This document shows positions 15,717 through 23,602 of a DNA stretch of 36,641 nucleotides, in pieces. The stretch covers positions 1 through 36,641 of the IMG/VR virus record IMGVR_UViG_3300008114_000067; one strand, written 5' to 3'. The notes beneath the pieces were generated by a model. It was not told the origin of the DNA. It did no database searches and saw only the letters and a list, made by a program, of their open reading frames with translations. Made by a program: the position numbers and the translations under genes. Position 1 is the stretch's first letter. Each line of letters opens with the position of its first letter. Origin of the DNA: a virus.

Positions 15717-15896
15717 TTGCCAGAAGATACCCAAACTAGATTGGTAAGACTAACTCCAGAAGTATATAAACTTCTAGAACAACAATCAGAAGCTCTATGT
15801 AAACCAGTTCCATCTACAGAATTAGAAGCAGGCTTCGCTCTAGGAGTACAGCACGTCCTGAGGCTAGTCCGAAGAGGATTAGTAGTTGATCCGTAA
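15717..15896 (+). CDS. Small AT-rich gene right after promoter 2 (59 aa, TTG start)
   Basis: A 59-codon frame from TTG 15717 to TAA 15896, with AGGAG at 15706-15710 six bases upstream of the start. By hand count it is about 42% GC and uses AGA, CTA, TTA and GTA codons that are infrequent in neighbouring genes. The product starts MPEDTQTRLVRLTPEVYKLL; the segment TRLVRLTPEVYKLLEQQ resembles the strand-helix opening of ribbon-helix-helix regulators, but the second helix is not convincing. It is the first gene transcribed from promoter 2 and overlaps the next by 11 bases. Function unknown; it may be a recent acquisition. Confidence 0.68.
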   Translation: MPEDTQTRLVRLTPEVYKLLEQQSEALCKPVPSTELEAGFALGVQHVLRLVRRGLVVDP

Positions 15897-16329
15897 AATA
15901 ACAAGACAAGACTACTATCTAATTAAGGTAGTGATGACAAAGCATCTACGAAAGATGCGGTCTTGGCCAGATCATAAAGCTTGGTTCAAATTCATAGATA
16001 TTGATACGTGCTTAGATAGCATCTACGCAAGCGATAACGCTTACATCGTTGATGATGCATTCTTGGTCGTATATGAATTAGTCACCCCTTGGTATGCCAA
16101 AGAGGATGTAGTGCTTCTTAACGAAGTCATAATCCTTAGGCTGGTACCCGGCGGTGACTTCAAGAACGTCGCTTCGTTTTTAGAACGCAAGCGCGAGGAG
16201 GCGGGCGCGAAGCTCGTGTGCGTCGGAACGGCGCTGACGCGGACTGATGCCGCGCTCGCCTCTGTTTATCACAAGTTGGGTTTTAAGACAGAGACTATCA
16301 TCCTAGTTCAAGACCCAGCACTAACCTAA
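15886..16329 (+). CDS. GNAT-like acetyltransferase-fold protein (147 aa, TTG start)
   Basis: The TTG at 15886 is supported by AGAGGA eight bases upstream and overlaps the previous gene. The C-terminal half has the look of a GNAT fold: a strand run VVLLNEVIILRLVPGGDF, a helix, then AKLVCVGTAL, and finally the A-x-x-x-VYHKLGFK signature near residues 122-132 that closes many GNAT domains. The acetyl-CoA-binding loop is not textbook. Phage proteins of this type are found beside virion genes, and the substrate is unknown. The first two thirds are AT-rich like the preceding small gene; composition returns to the phage norm at about 16140, inside the gene, which suggests a recombination joint there. 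Confidence 0.82.
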   Translation: MIRKITRQDYYLIKVVMTKHLRKMRSWPDHKAWFKFIDIDTCLDSIYASDNAYIVDDAFLVVYELVTPWYAKEDVVLLNEVIILRLVPGGDFKNVASFLERKREEAGAKLVCVGTALTRTDAALASVYHKLGFKTETIILVQDPALT

Positions 16330-16345
16330 CACAGGAAGACCAATA

Positions 16346-16987
16346 ATGGGAAACCTTTTTGGTGGGAAGAAGGCGGCCAAGCAACAAGCCGCAGCTACTA
16401 AGGCAGCGGCGGATCAAACTGCTGCCGCTACAACGGCTGCTGCCGAAGAAACTCGTAAGGCTGCCGAACTTACCGCTGCTGCTACTAGGGACGCTGCTGC
16501 CCAAGCTGCTGCCGCTGCTGAAAGGCAGGCCGCACAGATTGCAGAGAATGCTCGTGTCGCCCAAGAGTCCGCAAGGCGTCAGGAAGCGCAGTACGCAGAA
16601 AACATGCGCCTTACGCAAGAGGCGGCTGCAAACCAGAATGCTCTGATTGCTGAGAATGGCCGTCGTGCTGACGAGGCTAGTGCTAAGCAGTTCGCTTACA
16701 TGGAGCAACAAAGTCTCGCTGCAAAAGAGAGTGCTAATAAGCAGGCGCAGGATCAACGCGATGCTGCCCAAGCTAGTCAGCAAGCGCGGGAGATGGAGAT
16801 TGGCCGTCAGGCCGCTCTCGCTAAGGCGCAAGAGATGACAGAGCAGAAGAAGCAGGATAGCGTGGAAGTTACGCTCGCTTCTGACACTAAGGATCAAGCT
16901 GAGATCGACCCGGAGACAGGCAGGCGCAGGCCCGTCCGTGCTTCGTTCATGTCGAACAGCACGGCTACATCGGGAATTACCCTCTAA
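16346..16987 (+). CDS. Ala-rich helical virion protein, T7 gp7.3-like (213 aa)
   Basis: Located directly before the portal gene, as T7 gene 7.3 is. T7 gp7.3 is a virion tail protein needed for adsorption and delivered during infection. The likeness lies in position, in Ala-rich low-complexity composition, in the start MGNLFGGKKAAK, and in the C-terminus, where ETGRRRPVRAS and the Gly/Ser-containing end SGITL recall the T7 ending (GRKKAR..., GGGINI). The middle is a long helix with a clear 18-residue repeat at residues 44-133: Gln at position 18 of five units, and AEN at positions 5-7 of three. There is no membrane span. It is at least twice the length of T7 gp7.3 (about 99 aa). The ATG follows AGGAAG. 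Confidence 0.85.
   Translation: MGNLFGGKKAAKQQAAATKAAADQTAAATTAAAEETRKAAELTAAATRDAAAQAAAAAERQAAQIAENARVAQESARRQEAQYAENMRLTQEAAANQNALIAENGRRADEASAKQFAYMEQQSLAAKESANKQAQDQRDAAQASQQAREMEIGRQAALAKAQEMTEQKKQDSVEVTLASDTKDQAEIDPETGRRRPVRASFMSNSTATSGITL
16475..16744 (+). repeat. Five 18-residue helical repeats in the gp7.3-like protein
   Basis: Residues 44-133 divide without gaps into five 18-residue units. The last residue is Gln in all five (Q61, Q79, Q97, Q115, Q133), position 13 is Glu in the last four (E74, E92, E110, E128), and positions 5-7 read AEN in three consecutive units (66-68, 84-86, 102-104). Each unit can be read as an 11-residue plus a 7-residue helical block. Eighteen residues are five helical turns, so the conserved residues would form a stripe along one side of a long helix. 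Confidence 0.75.
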
Positions 16988-16996
16988 GGAGTACAA

Positions 16997-18544
16997 ATGG
17001 CCTATGCAGGAGATGCCTCAGGCCGCTGGCTCCAAATGGAGGGCAAGCGGTGTGGGTTCATAAACCGCTGTGAGAAGTATGCGGCCTTCACGATCCCGAA
17101 GCTGCTGCCACACGAGAGCTACGACCAGAACCATCACGAGTTGTCTCACGACTTTCAAGCGGTAGGCGCACAGGCGGTAAACCATCTTGCTAACAAGATC
17201 ATGCTGGCGCTGTTTGCTCCTAGTAGGCCATTCTTCCGTCTGGACGCTGACGCTGAACTAGAGGCCACATTGACGGCCCTAGGAGTAGGCAAGTCCGAGA
17301 TGGTTGAAATGCTGGCTATGGGTGAGAAGAAAGCCATTGCAGAACTTGATCGGATGTCAATTCGACCCAAGCTATATGAGGCGGTAAAGCACCTGATCGT
17401 CACGGGTAATGCCCTTCTGATCCTTGAGCCCGAAGGGGCACGAGTTGTCGGCCTTAGGAACTACTGCGTCCGCCGTTCTATGAGCGGAGCTATCTTGGAA
17501 ATTCTCCAAGCCGACAAGGTTATGTTCGACGAACTCGACCCGGAAGTACAAGCGGTCTGCTCTAAGTGGGTTGGCGGTGTGTACAAGAACAACGAGGATC
17601 GTGAAGTCTGCCTCTATCGTTGGATCAAGCGAGACGCCAATGGCGACTATCGAATGACCCAATGGGTAGACCAGCACCAACTGCCTGCTGAATTCAACGG
17701 CAGGTGGCCTGAGGATCAACTTCCGTTTCGCGTTCTCACATGGGACTTGTCCGATGACGCCGACTACGGCACAGGGCTAGTCGAGGATTACCAAGGCGAC
17801 TTTGCCGGTCTGTCCATGCTCTCAAAAGCACAGGTTATGGGAGCCATCCTCTCTTCGGAATTCCGTTGGCTCGTAAATCCCGGTGGGATGACAAGGCCGG
17901 AAGATTTCCGGGACAGTGAGAATGGTGCGGCTATCCCCGGGCAAGACGGTGACGTTACGATTATCCAGTCCAACAAAAGCGGCGACCTTCAAATCGTCAT
18001 GTCAGTTGGGCAGGAGTACATCACTCGCATTGGTAGGGGCTTCCTGCTAGGGTCCGCTGTGACCCGCGACGCAGAACGTGTTACTGCCGAAGAAATCCGT
18101 ATGCAGGCTACAGAGTTGGAAACTTCTCTCGGCGGCGCGTATTCCCGGTTGGCGGTAGACTTCCAAATTCCTATGGCCTACTGGCTAATGGATAAGGTCG
18201 GTTTTAAGCTTGGCGAAAGTCGGGTCCGACCCTCAATCGTAACGGGCCTAGATGCCCTATCTAGAACCGGCGACCTAGAAGACCTTAAACTCTGGTTGGC
18301 TGACATGGCCGGGCTGCAATCAATGCCGCCCGAACTTCTTGGTGTTCTCAATCTTGACGCTGTTGCTAAGGCTTTCGCCGCCGCACGTCGGATTAACACC
18401 GGGGAATTCATGAAGACACCGGAGCAGATCGAAGCCGAACGTCGCGCTGCAATCGAGCAGCAGACAATGGCGCTAGCCCAAGAACAGGGCGTACAGATCG
18501 CAGGCGAGGTTGCTAAGACACAAGCACAAGGAGTTCCAGCTTGA
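16997..18544 (+). CDS. Portal (head-tail connector) protein, T7 gp8-like (515 aa)
   Basis: Forms the 12-mer ring at the capsid vertex through which DNA enters and leaves. Its length (515 against 536 aa in T7), its place before scaffold and capsid, and N-terminal features typical of podovirus connectors (an RCEKYAAFTIPKLLPHE segment, then HDFQAVGAQAVNHLANK and LFAPSRPFFRL) identify it. The region near residues 350-380 (the RDAERVTAEEIRMQATELE stretch, then LGGAYSRL) is the conserved helical stem and wing part of the family. The C-terminus is Gln/Glu/Ala-rich. The ATG has AAGGAG upstream; the stop overlaps the scaffold start as TTGA, so their synthesis is coupled. Confidence 0.96.
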   Translation: MAYAGDASGRWLQMEGKRCGFINRCEKYAAFTIPKLLPHESYDQNHHELSHDFQAVGAQAVNHLANKIMLALFAPSRPFFRLDADAELEATLTALGVGKSEMVEMLAMGEKKAIAELDRMSIRPKLYEAVKHLIVTGNALLILEPEGARVVGLRNYCVRRSMSGAILEILQADKVMFDELDPEVQAVCSKWVGGVYKNNEDREVCLYRWIKRDANGDYRMTQWVDQHQLPAEFNGRWPEDQLPFRVLTWDLSDDADYGTGLVEDYQGDFAGLSMLSKAQVMGAILSSEFRWLVNPGGMTRPEDFRDSENGAAIPGQDGDVTIIQSNKSGDLQIVMSVGQEYITRIGRGFLLGSAVTRDAERVTAEEIRMQATELETSLGGAYSRLAVDFQIPMAYWLMDKVGFKLGESRVRPSIVTGLDALSRTGDLEDLKLWLADMAGLQSMPPELLGVLNLDAVAKAFAAARRINTGEFMKTPEQIEAERRAAIEQQTMALAQEQGVQIAGEVAKTQAQGVPA

Positions 18545-19335
18545 CGGACGCCGTTTCCGAAAGCGCACTACAAACCGCAAGTGAGCAGCTTCAAGACGCT
18601 GCCACTAATCCCACGCAGGACAATCCCGGACAACTGATCGTTGAGCCGAAGTCCAAAGTGGACGAAGCCGCCGCTGCTGCTAAGGCTGCTGCGGAAGGCG
18701 AACAGAAGCAGGGAGAAACTCCCGTTTACGAGTTTGAGCCTACCGGAGACCCGGGCCTTGATTTGGCTCTGGACTTCGTAGGCAAGCTCGGTATTGACGA
18801 AACTAACCCGGCCTTCGCTGCTGCCATCAATGGGGACTTCTCCCTGCTGGATGCGCTGCTGTCGAGTATGGGCGATAAGGCCCGGGGCTACGAGAAGTTC
18901 ATCGCTCTGGCCGAAAAGGCGTATAAGGAAAGCCAAGCGGCGGACCTAGCCTCTAAACAAGCCATTGCCTCCGCCGTTCATACTGCGGTGGGAGGGGAAG
19001 CCCAGTGGACTGCTATTCAGGAGTGGGCTCGTACTCAGGCAACCCCTGAGGAGAAGCAGCAACTCAACGCTATGCTAACCTCCGGACCTATTCAGGCCCG
19101 CGCGGCGGCTATGCTGATTGCTGCCCAATACGAGAAGGCTGGCGGCGTTGTCGTCAACCCCACGTCTGCCACTTCGCGTTACGGCGCGAGTGCTAACGGG
19201 AGCCCCGCTCCTCAAGCCCCGCTGACACGACGGGAAGCTGTTGCAGAAGTCAATAAGCTCGCCCGCCGTATCGGCTCCGACAATCTAAACAACTCGCCAG
19301 AGTACAAGGCCATCTGGTCTAGGGTCCGGCGCTAA
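18541..19335 (+). CDS. Capsid assembly (scaffolding) protein, T7 gp9-like (264 aa)
   Basis: Internal scaffold that shapes the procapsid and is lost on packaging. It is placed between portal and capsid genes. It is acidic and disordered at the N-terminus (many Gln, Glu, Ala, Pro in residues 1-65), helical in the middle (the LDLALDFVGKLGI segment, then FSLLDALLSSMG and the EWARTQATPEEKQQLNAML stretch), and ends in a basic helix (LARRIGSDNLN then WSRVRR) of the type that binds coat protein. The length is slightly below T7 gp9 (307 aa). It starts at TTG 18541, with AAGGAG eight bases upstream, overlapping the portal stop. The assignment is confident from position and composition. Confidence 0.94.
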   Translation: MTDAVSESALQTASEQLQDAATNPTQDNPGQLIVEPKSKVDEAAAAAKAAAEGEQKQGETPVYEFEPTGDPGLDLALDFVGKLGIDETNPAFAAAINGDFSLLDALLSSMGDKARGYEKFIALAEKAYKESQAADLASKQAIASAVHTAVGGEAQWTAIQEWARTQATPEEKQQLNAMLTSGPIQARAAAMLIAAQYEKAGGVVVNPTSATSRYGASANGSPAPQAPLTRREAVAEVNKLARRIGSDNLNNSPEYKAIWSRVRR

Positions 19336-19350
19336 ATACAAGGACGCTAA

Positions 19351-20373
19351 ATGCCTCTTTTTGACGACGCCGGCAATATTCCGGCTGCCCAGATCACCAA
19401 CCCGGCTCGTACCGTTGGTGATGCTGCGGGCACTATGAACCAGATCATCGCTGAGTACGGCGGTGTTGTGGAGCATACTATCGAGCGCCGCTCGGTTATG
19501 CAGGGTTGGGTTCCACTCCGTCCTGTTCGGGGTACTAACACTATCCAGAACTACGCCGTGGGTGAAGTGTCCCTCCAGAAGGTTATCCCCGGACAAGCTC
19601 CGGACGCCACCGTTGCGGAATTCTCCAAGGCGAACCTCGTTATCGACACCCTGATTAACGCGCGGAACACTATGGCCCTGCTGGAAACTTTCCAGACGAG
19701 CTATGATGCGCGTAAGGAAGTCGGTATTGAGCACGGTCGCCGGATCAGCAAGTTCTTCGACCAAGCCCTGTTTATTCAGGCGGCGAAGGCTTCTCAGCTT
19801 GCGCACTCGAAGTTCAACAACGGTCAAGCGGGTAAGCCTGCCGGCCACTTCGGCGGTAACGTCGTCACTCTCGGTAACGCGGGTGATCGTCAGGACCCGG
19901 CGAAGCTTTATAAGGCCATTCGCGATCTCTGCGTTCTCTTTGAGAACAAGGACGTCGTCCCGGCTCAAGACGACCTGATCCTCGCTGTCCGCCCCGAGCA
20001 GTTCTATGCTCTGGCTGACGCCGACCAGATCGTTAACGGCAACTTCCGTACTTCGGACGGTAACGACATGACCGGCGTGCCGATCTACAAGGCGCTCGGT
20101 GTTCCCGTTATCTCTAGCGTGAACATCCCGAACACGAACATCACGGCTCACGAGCTTTCCAACACCGCTAACGGTAACGCCTACAACGGCGACTTTACCA
20201 AGCTGGTTGGTCTGATGTTCTCGGCCCGGGCTCTGCTGGCTGGTGAAACCATCCCGCTGACTTCGGACGTGTTCTATGACAAGAACTACAAGATGTGGTT
20301 CGTTGACAGCCATCTGGCGTTCGGCGCTACTGCCAACCGCGCAGAGTACGCGGGCTCTATTTGGATTCCGTAA
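19351..20373 (+). CDS. Major capsid protein, T7 gp10-like (340 aa)
   Basis: HK97-fold coat protein. The length (340 against 345 aa for T7 gp10A), order after scaffold, and internal segments such as GRRISKFFDQALFIQAAK, the LILAVRPEQFYAL stretch and GVPVISSVNIPNTN are typical. Codon choice is the most biased in the window towards C-ending codons (AAC, ATC, GAC, GGT), as expected for the most abundant protein. The ATG has AAGGA upstream. A strong terminator starts 10 bases after the stop, as T-phi follows gene 10 in T7. No slippery site or in-frame extension resembling the T7 gp10B frameshift is apparent. Confidence 0.97.
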   Translation: MPLFDDAGNIPAAQITNPARTVGDAAGTMNQIIAEYGGVVEHTIERRSVMQGWVPLRPVRGTNTIQNYAVGEVSLQKVIPGQAPDATVAEFSKANLVIDTLINARNTMALLETFQTSYDARKEVGIEHGRRISKFFDQALFIQAAKASQLAHSKFNNGQAGKPAGHFGGNVVTLGNAGDRQDPAKLYKAIRDLCVLFENKDVVPAQDDLILAVRPEQFYALADADQIVNGNFRTSDGNDMTGVPIYKALGVPVISSVNIPNTNITAHELSNTANGNAYNGDFTKLVGLMFSARALLAGETIPLTSDVFYDKNYKMWFVDSHLAFGATANRAEYAGSIWIP

Positions 20374-20383
20374 TACTAGTATG

Positions 20384-20418
20384 CCCCTACCTACTTAATT
20401 GTGGGTAGGGGTTTCTTT
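20384..20418 (+). terminator. Intrinsic terminator after the capsid gene (T-phi position)
   Basis: Bases 20384-20394 pair with 20401-20411 (11 pairs including one G-U), with loop TTAATT, followed at once by TTTCTTT. This is the strongest terminator-like element in the window. In T7 the main class III terminator, T-phi, occupies the same place between genes 10 and 11, where it lowers expression of tail genes relative to capsid. Confidence 0.88.
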
Positions 20419-20435
20419 CGTTATAAGGAGCCACA

Positions 20436-21026
20436 ATGGCGTTTCTAACAGAGCTTGACGTTATCAACGACATGCTCGCTACCCTTGGCGAGAGCCCTCT
20501 CAACGCTATCGAAGACGATCATCCTATGGTTGCTGCTGGCGTTCGCTTCCTCAAGGTCGCCTCGTGGCGCGAGCAGGCTAAGGGCTGGTGGTTTAATAAG
20601 GAGGTAGTGACACTCTCTCCTGATGACGACGGGTACATTCTTACACCCGCCGACGCTATCAGCGTTGACCCCCTCAAGCCAGAAAATCTTTTTGTACAGC
20701 GCGGTAGGCGATTGTACAACACTGAGAATTCAAGCTACAAGTTCACTCAAGAAGTTAAGTGCGCTGTTACTAGGTCTATCCCATTCGAGGACCTTCCGCC
20801 TAGCGCTGCTTCTTACATCGCGCAATGCGCGGTGATGGAGTTCCAGATTAGCTACGATGCTGACGGTCAAAAGACCCGGCTTATCGAGAGGAATGTCCGA
20901 GAGGCCCTCGCTGCTCTCAACACGGAACATATCCGCAATCAACAAGTAAACCTCCTTTATCGCCCTTCCGTACAGTACGAGATGGCGAGGATGGGTTTCT
21001 TCAACCGCAACTATAGTCGAACCTAA
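20436..21026 (+). CDS. Tail tubular protein A, T7 gp11-like (196 aa)
   Basis: Adaptor or gatekeeper ring below the portal that carries the nozzle. The length, 196 aa, equals T7 gp11. The start MAFLTELDVINDMLATLGESP is the recognisable N-terminal helix of this family, followed by the region of WWFNKE and a FVQRGRRLYNTEN segment. The C-terminal half is helical (a RLIERNVREALAALNTEH run), as expected for ring packing. The ATG has AAGGAG upstream and comes directly after the capsid terminator, so it is reached by read-through. It is followed after 11 bases by the nozzle gene. Confidence 0.96.
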   Translation: MAFLTELDVINDMLATLGESPLNAIEDDHPMVAAGVRFLKVASWREQAKGWWFNKEVVTLSPDDDGYILTPADAISVDPLKPENLFVQRGRRLYNTENSSYKFTQEVKCAVTRSIPFEDLPPSAASYIAQCAVMEFQISYDADGQKTRLIERNVREALAALNTEHIRNQQVNLLYRPSVQYEMARMGFFNRNYSRT

Positions 21027-21037
21027 AGGAGCAGACC

Positions 21038-23599
21038 ATGGCGAAAGTCTCAGGCTCTTATGCCAGCGTCGTGCGAGGCGTTTCGGAGCAGGTGCCGCAG
21101 GACAGACGCCCGGGGCAGCACTTCGAGCAAGTCAACATGATCTCTGACCCTGTGCGCGGGCTGGCCCGTAGGCATGGGTCTATTCTACAAGACGAGAAAG
21201 TCGTAGCCAGTTACGTCGAAGCCACGCATACCAAATGGCTGGAAGATACGGCTAGGCACAAGGTGTTCACTTTCTTTGTTGGTGGGGTAGAGTACGACAT
21301 CGTTTATAGGGCTAGGCCTGATACTAATTCATTAGGCCAGTCGGTGTTTGCTTGGGCCTTCAACAAAGACACTCGGAAGATTGTACCTGTTGTTCTAGGA
21401 ACAGACCCGCTTATAACTAGCCTTGTTTCTGGTGGTGTGTCTGCTATTGTCAACGTGGGCAAGTACCTGTTTCTAGCGGGCAACACTGTAGTGCCTTCGT
21501 ACGCTGCGGTCGATAAGTGGGCAGAAGTTTCTAACACCAGAAAAATGGTTGTCTGGTTTCGTGGTGGTGCGTACTCTAGGAACTTCACAGTAACCCTGAC
21601 GCACACGAACGGAACGAAGGTAAGCAAGAGCTACAAGACGGTTTCGTCTTCGTATCAGACTTTGCTGTCTACCTCTGACATCCCGTCGACTGACCCTGAA
21701 TACCAGAAGAAGGTGAACGACCGGGTAAATGCGTACAACGCCGAAGTCAACAAGTGGATCGGCACAGCCGCCGCAGACATCACTCCTGAGAACATCGCTG
21801 AGAAGCTAAGAGCTTTATTCGTTGCAGAAGGAGTTGCTTGCTCTGTAGTAGCAGGCACATTGTGTTTTGATGATCTTAACTACAAGGAAGTGTCCGTTGA
21901 TGACGGCGGTGATGGATCGCTGGCGAGAGCCGTTGGAGGGCAAGTGGCCAACATTGATCTTGTTTCTGGCGTTCACTACCCGGGAAAGATTGTTAGAGTT
22001 AGGCCGAAGAAGAACAACGGCAAAGACGCCTTGTATCTTATGGCGGTAGCTAAGGACAATTCTTCTAATTGGACAGAAGTAACTTGGAAGGAAGTCGCCG
22101 GGTACGAGATGACGCCTCAGGCTGTGTTCGGTATCGGAACAGTCAAGAACGAGACCTTGTATATCGGCGGTACGTCAGCCTCGCTGACCTCGCTTACGGG
22201 CGACCCTACTCCGCAGTTCAAGGTGAACGAAGTTGGCGATGACATCACTTCGCCGCTTCCGTACTTCATGAGTAAAAAAATAGATTACCTAGGCTTGTTC
22301 CAAGACCGGCTAGTTGTCGGATCAGGCGCTGTGCTGTTCTTCTCTAGACCCGGAGACTACTTCAACTGGTTTAAGTCCTCAGTACTGTCAGTGGCAGATG
22401 ATGACCCGGTTGAACTGTACGCCCTTGGCTCTGAGGATGACACCATTAAGACGTCAACGACGTATGACCGTAACCTTTTGTTGTTTGGCCGGCGCAAGCA
22501 GTACACAGTGAACGGTAGGTCTCCGTTGTCTCCTAAGTCCGCCTCTATCGTCGTTATCTCCTCTCACGAGGACGCGGTAGACGCAGACCCGATCAACTCA
22601 GGAAACTTCGTCTTCTACTCCAAGACACGTTCTGGAGTTACCTCCGTCCATCAAATCCAAATGGGTTCTCTAGCTGACAGTCCAGAGAGCTTCAACATCA
22701 GCCAGCAACTCGACCTGTACATTCAGGGTGAGCCTGTTGAACTGGTGGCTGTGACCGCGCCTAATGCTATCCTACTCAGAACTACCGCTGCTAGAAACAA
22801 CCTGTACACTTACGCTTATCTAGACACCGCGACTGGTGCAGAGCGTCTGTTTGACAGTTGGTCTAAGTGGGAGTGGGATATACGCTTGGGCAGCATAGTC
22901 GGATTATCCAGACACGACGGGGACGTTCTGGTCTATCTTCTCAGAACAGGAAAAGATAAGGACGGAAACGAAAAAGTTTGGTTCGCTTGTGACAGGTTCG
23001 TTCTGGATACTACTCTCAGTAGTTACCCGTACGCTGACAGCCTCAGGCCAACGTCAACAGTTCTGTCTCCTAGCCCTGATAGCTTCATGAACCCGTCGTC
23101 ACAACTAGGCGACGTTATGTATTTTGTCCACGGTAAGGACCAAGGAAACAAGGCTTTCTTAGGAACCGACCTAGATCACATAACCGAGTTCATTGAGCAG
23201 TACCCTATGTCTCCAGTGCAAACATGGACCGGGGTTCGCTATAACGCTTTCGTTACTCCTACCAACCCGTATATGCGGGACAACAACGGAAACGCTATTG
23301 TTATCGGAAGGCTGACGCTTAGTCGCTTGTCGATTTCTATAGCGGAGAGTGGCGGCGTTAAAGTCGAGGTACACACACCTGCTGGGACTAACACAGTAGT
23401 TGACTTCTCGGGACGTATTCTCGGTAGGGCGTCTAACAAGGTTGGACAGGCTCCTATTGTGACTACCGTTGTTCCTGCTACGATAGGAAAGGAAGTCAGA
23501 GAATGCACCTACACTGTCAGAGCTAGAAATTTCCAACCGCTGACAATAACTTCTATTGAGTGGACGGGACAGTACTTTAACAATTCGAGAAGGGTGTAA
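21038..23599 (+). CDS. Tail tubular protein B (nozzle), T7 gp12-like (853 aa)
   Basis: Forms the hexameric tail nozzle. It is slightly longer than T7 gp12 (794 aa). Family features: the N-terminal GVSEQVPQDRRPGQHFEQVN with the phrase RGLARRHGS (structural proteins here begin similarly), the central GLFQDRLVVGSGAVLFFSRPG, and the SPKSASIVVISSHED region, all characteristic of the nozzle family. The C-terminus is beta-rich. Codon use contains more AT-rich codons than the capsid gene, in line with lower expression after the terminator. The ATG has AAAGGAG upstream. The next gene starts three bases after its stop. Confidence 0.95.
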   Translation: MAKVSGSYASVVRGVSEQVPQDRRPGQHFEQVNMISDPVRGLARRHGSILQDEKVVASYVEATHTKWLEDTARHKVFTFFVGGVEYDIVYRARPDTNSLGQSVFAWAFNKDTRKIVPVVLGTDPLITSLVSGGVSAIVNVGKYLFLAGNTVVPSYAAVDKWAEVSNTRKMVVWFRGGAYSRNFTVTLTHTNGTKVSKSYKTVSSSYQTLLSTSDIPSTDPEYQKKVNDRVNAYNAEVNKWIGTAAADITPENIAEKLRALFVAEGVACSVVAGTLCFDDLNYKEVSVDDGGDGSLARAVGGQVANIDLVSGVHYPGKIVRVRPKKNNGKDALYLMAVAKDNSSNWTEVTWKEVAGYEMTPQAVFGIGTVKNETLYIGGTSASLTSLTGDPTPQFKVNEVGDDITSPLPYFMSKKIDYLGLFQDRLVVGSGAVLFFSRPGDYFNWFKSSVLSVADDDPVELYALGSEDDTIKTSTTYDRNLLLFGRRKQYTVNGRSPLSPKSASIVVISSHEDAVDADPINSGNFVFYSKTRSGVTSVHQIQMGSLADSPESFNISQQLDLYIQGEPVELVAVTAPNAILLRTTAARNNLYTYAYLDTATGAERLFDSWSKWEWDIRLGSIVGLSRHDGDVLVYLLRTGKDKDGNEKVWFACDRFVLDTTLSSYPYADSLRPTSTVLSPSPDSFMNPSSQLGDVMYFVHGKDQGNKAFLGTDLDHITEFIEQYPMSPVQTWTGVRYNAFVTPTNPYMRDNNGNAIVIGRLTLSRLSISIAESGGVKVEVHTPAGTNTVVDFSGRILGRASNKVGQAPIVTTVVPATIGKEVRECTYTVRARNFQPLTITSIEWTGQYFNNSRRV

Positions 23600-23602
23600 C
23601 TC

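Noticed and set aside
16298-16996. Minus-strand frame rich in Leu and Ser that looks like a membrane protein
   Set aside because: It is the complement of the Ala- and Gln-rich repeat gene: Ala/Gln codons read backwards give Ser/Leu codons, producing false hydrophobic segments.
19285-20313. Long open frame on the minus strand over the capsid gene (342 codons)
   Set aside because: The capsid gene is certain and highly codon-biased; its complement stays open by chance. The antisense product shows no recognisable domain.
19351-20413. Programmed frameshift producing a longer minor capsid protein as in T7 gp10B
   Set aside because: No slippery heptamer is visible near the stop and the terminator begins 10 bases later, leaving no room for an extension.
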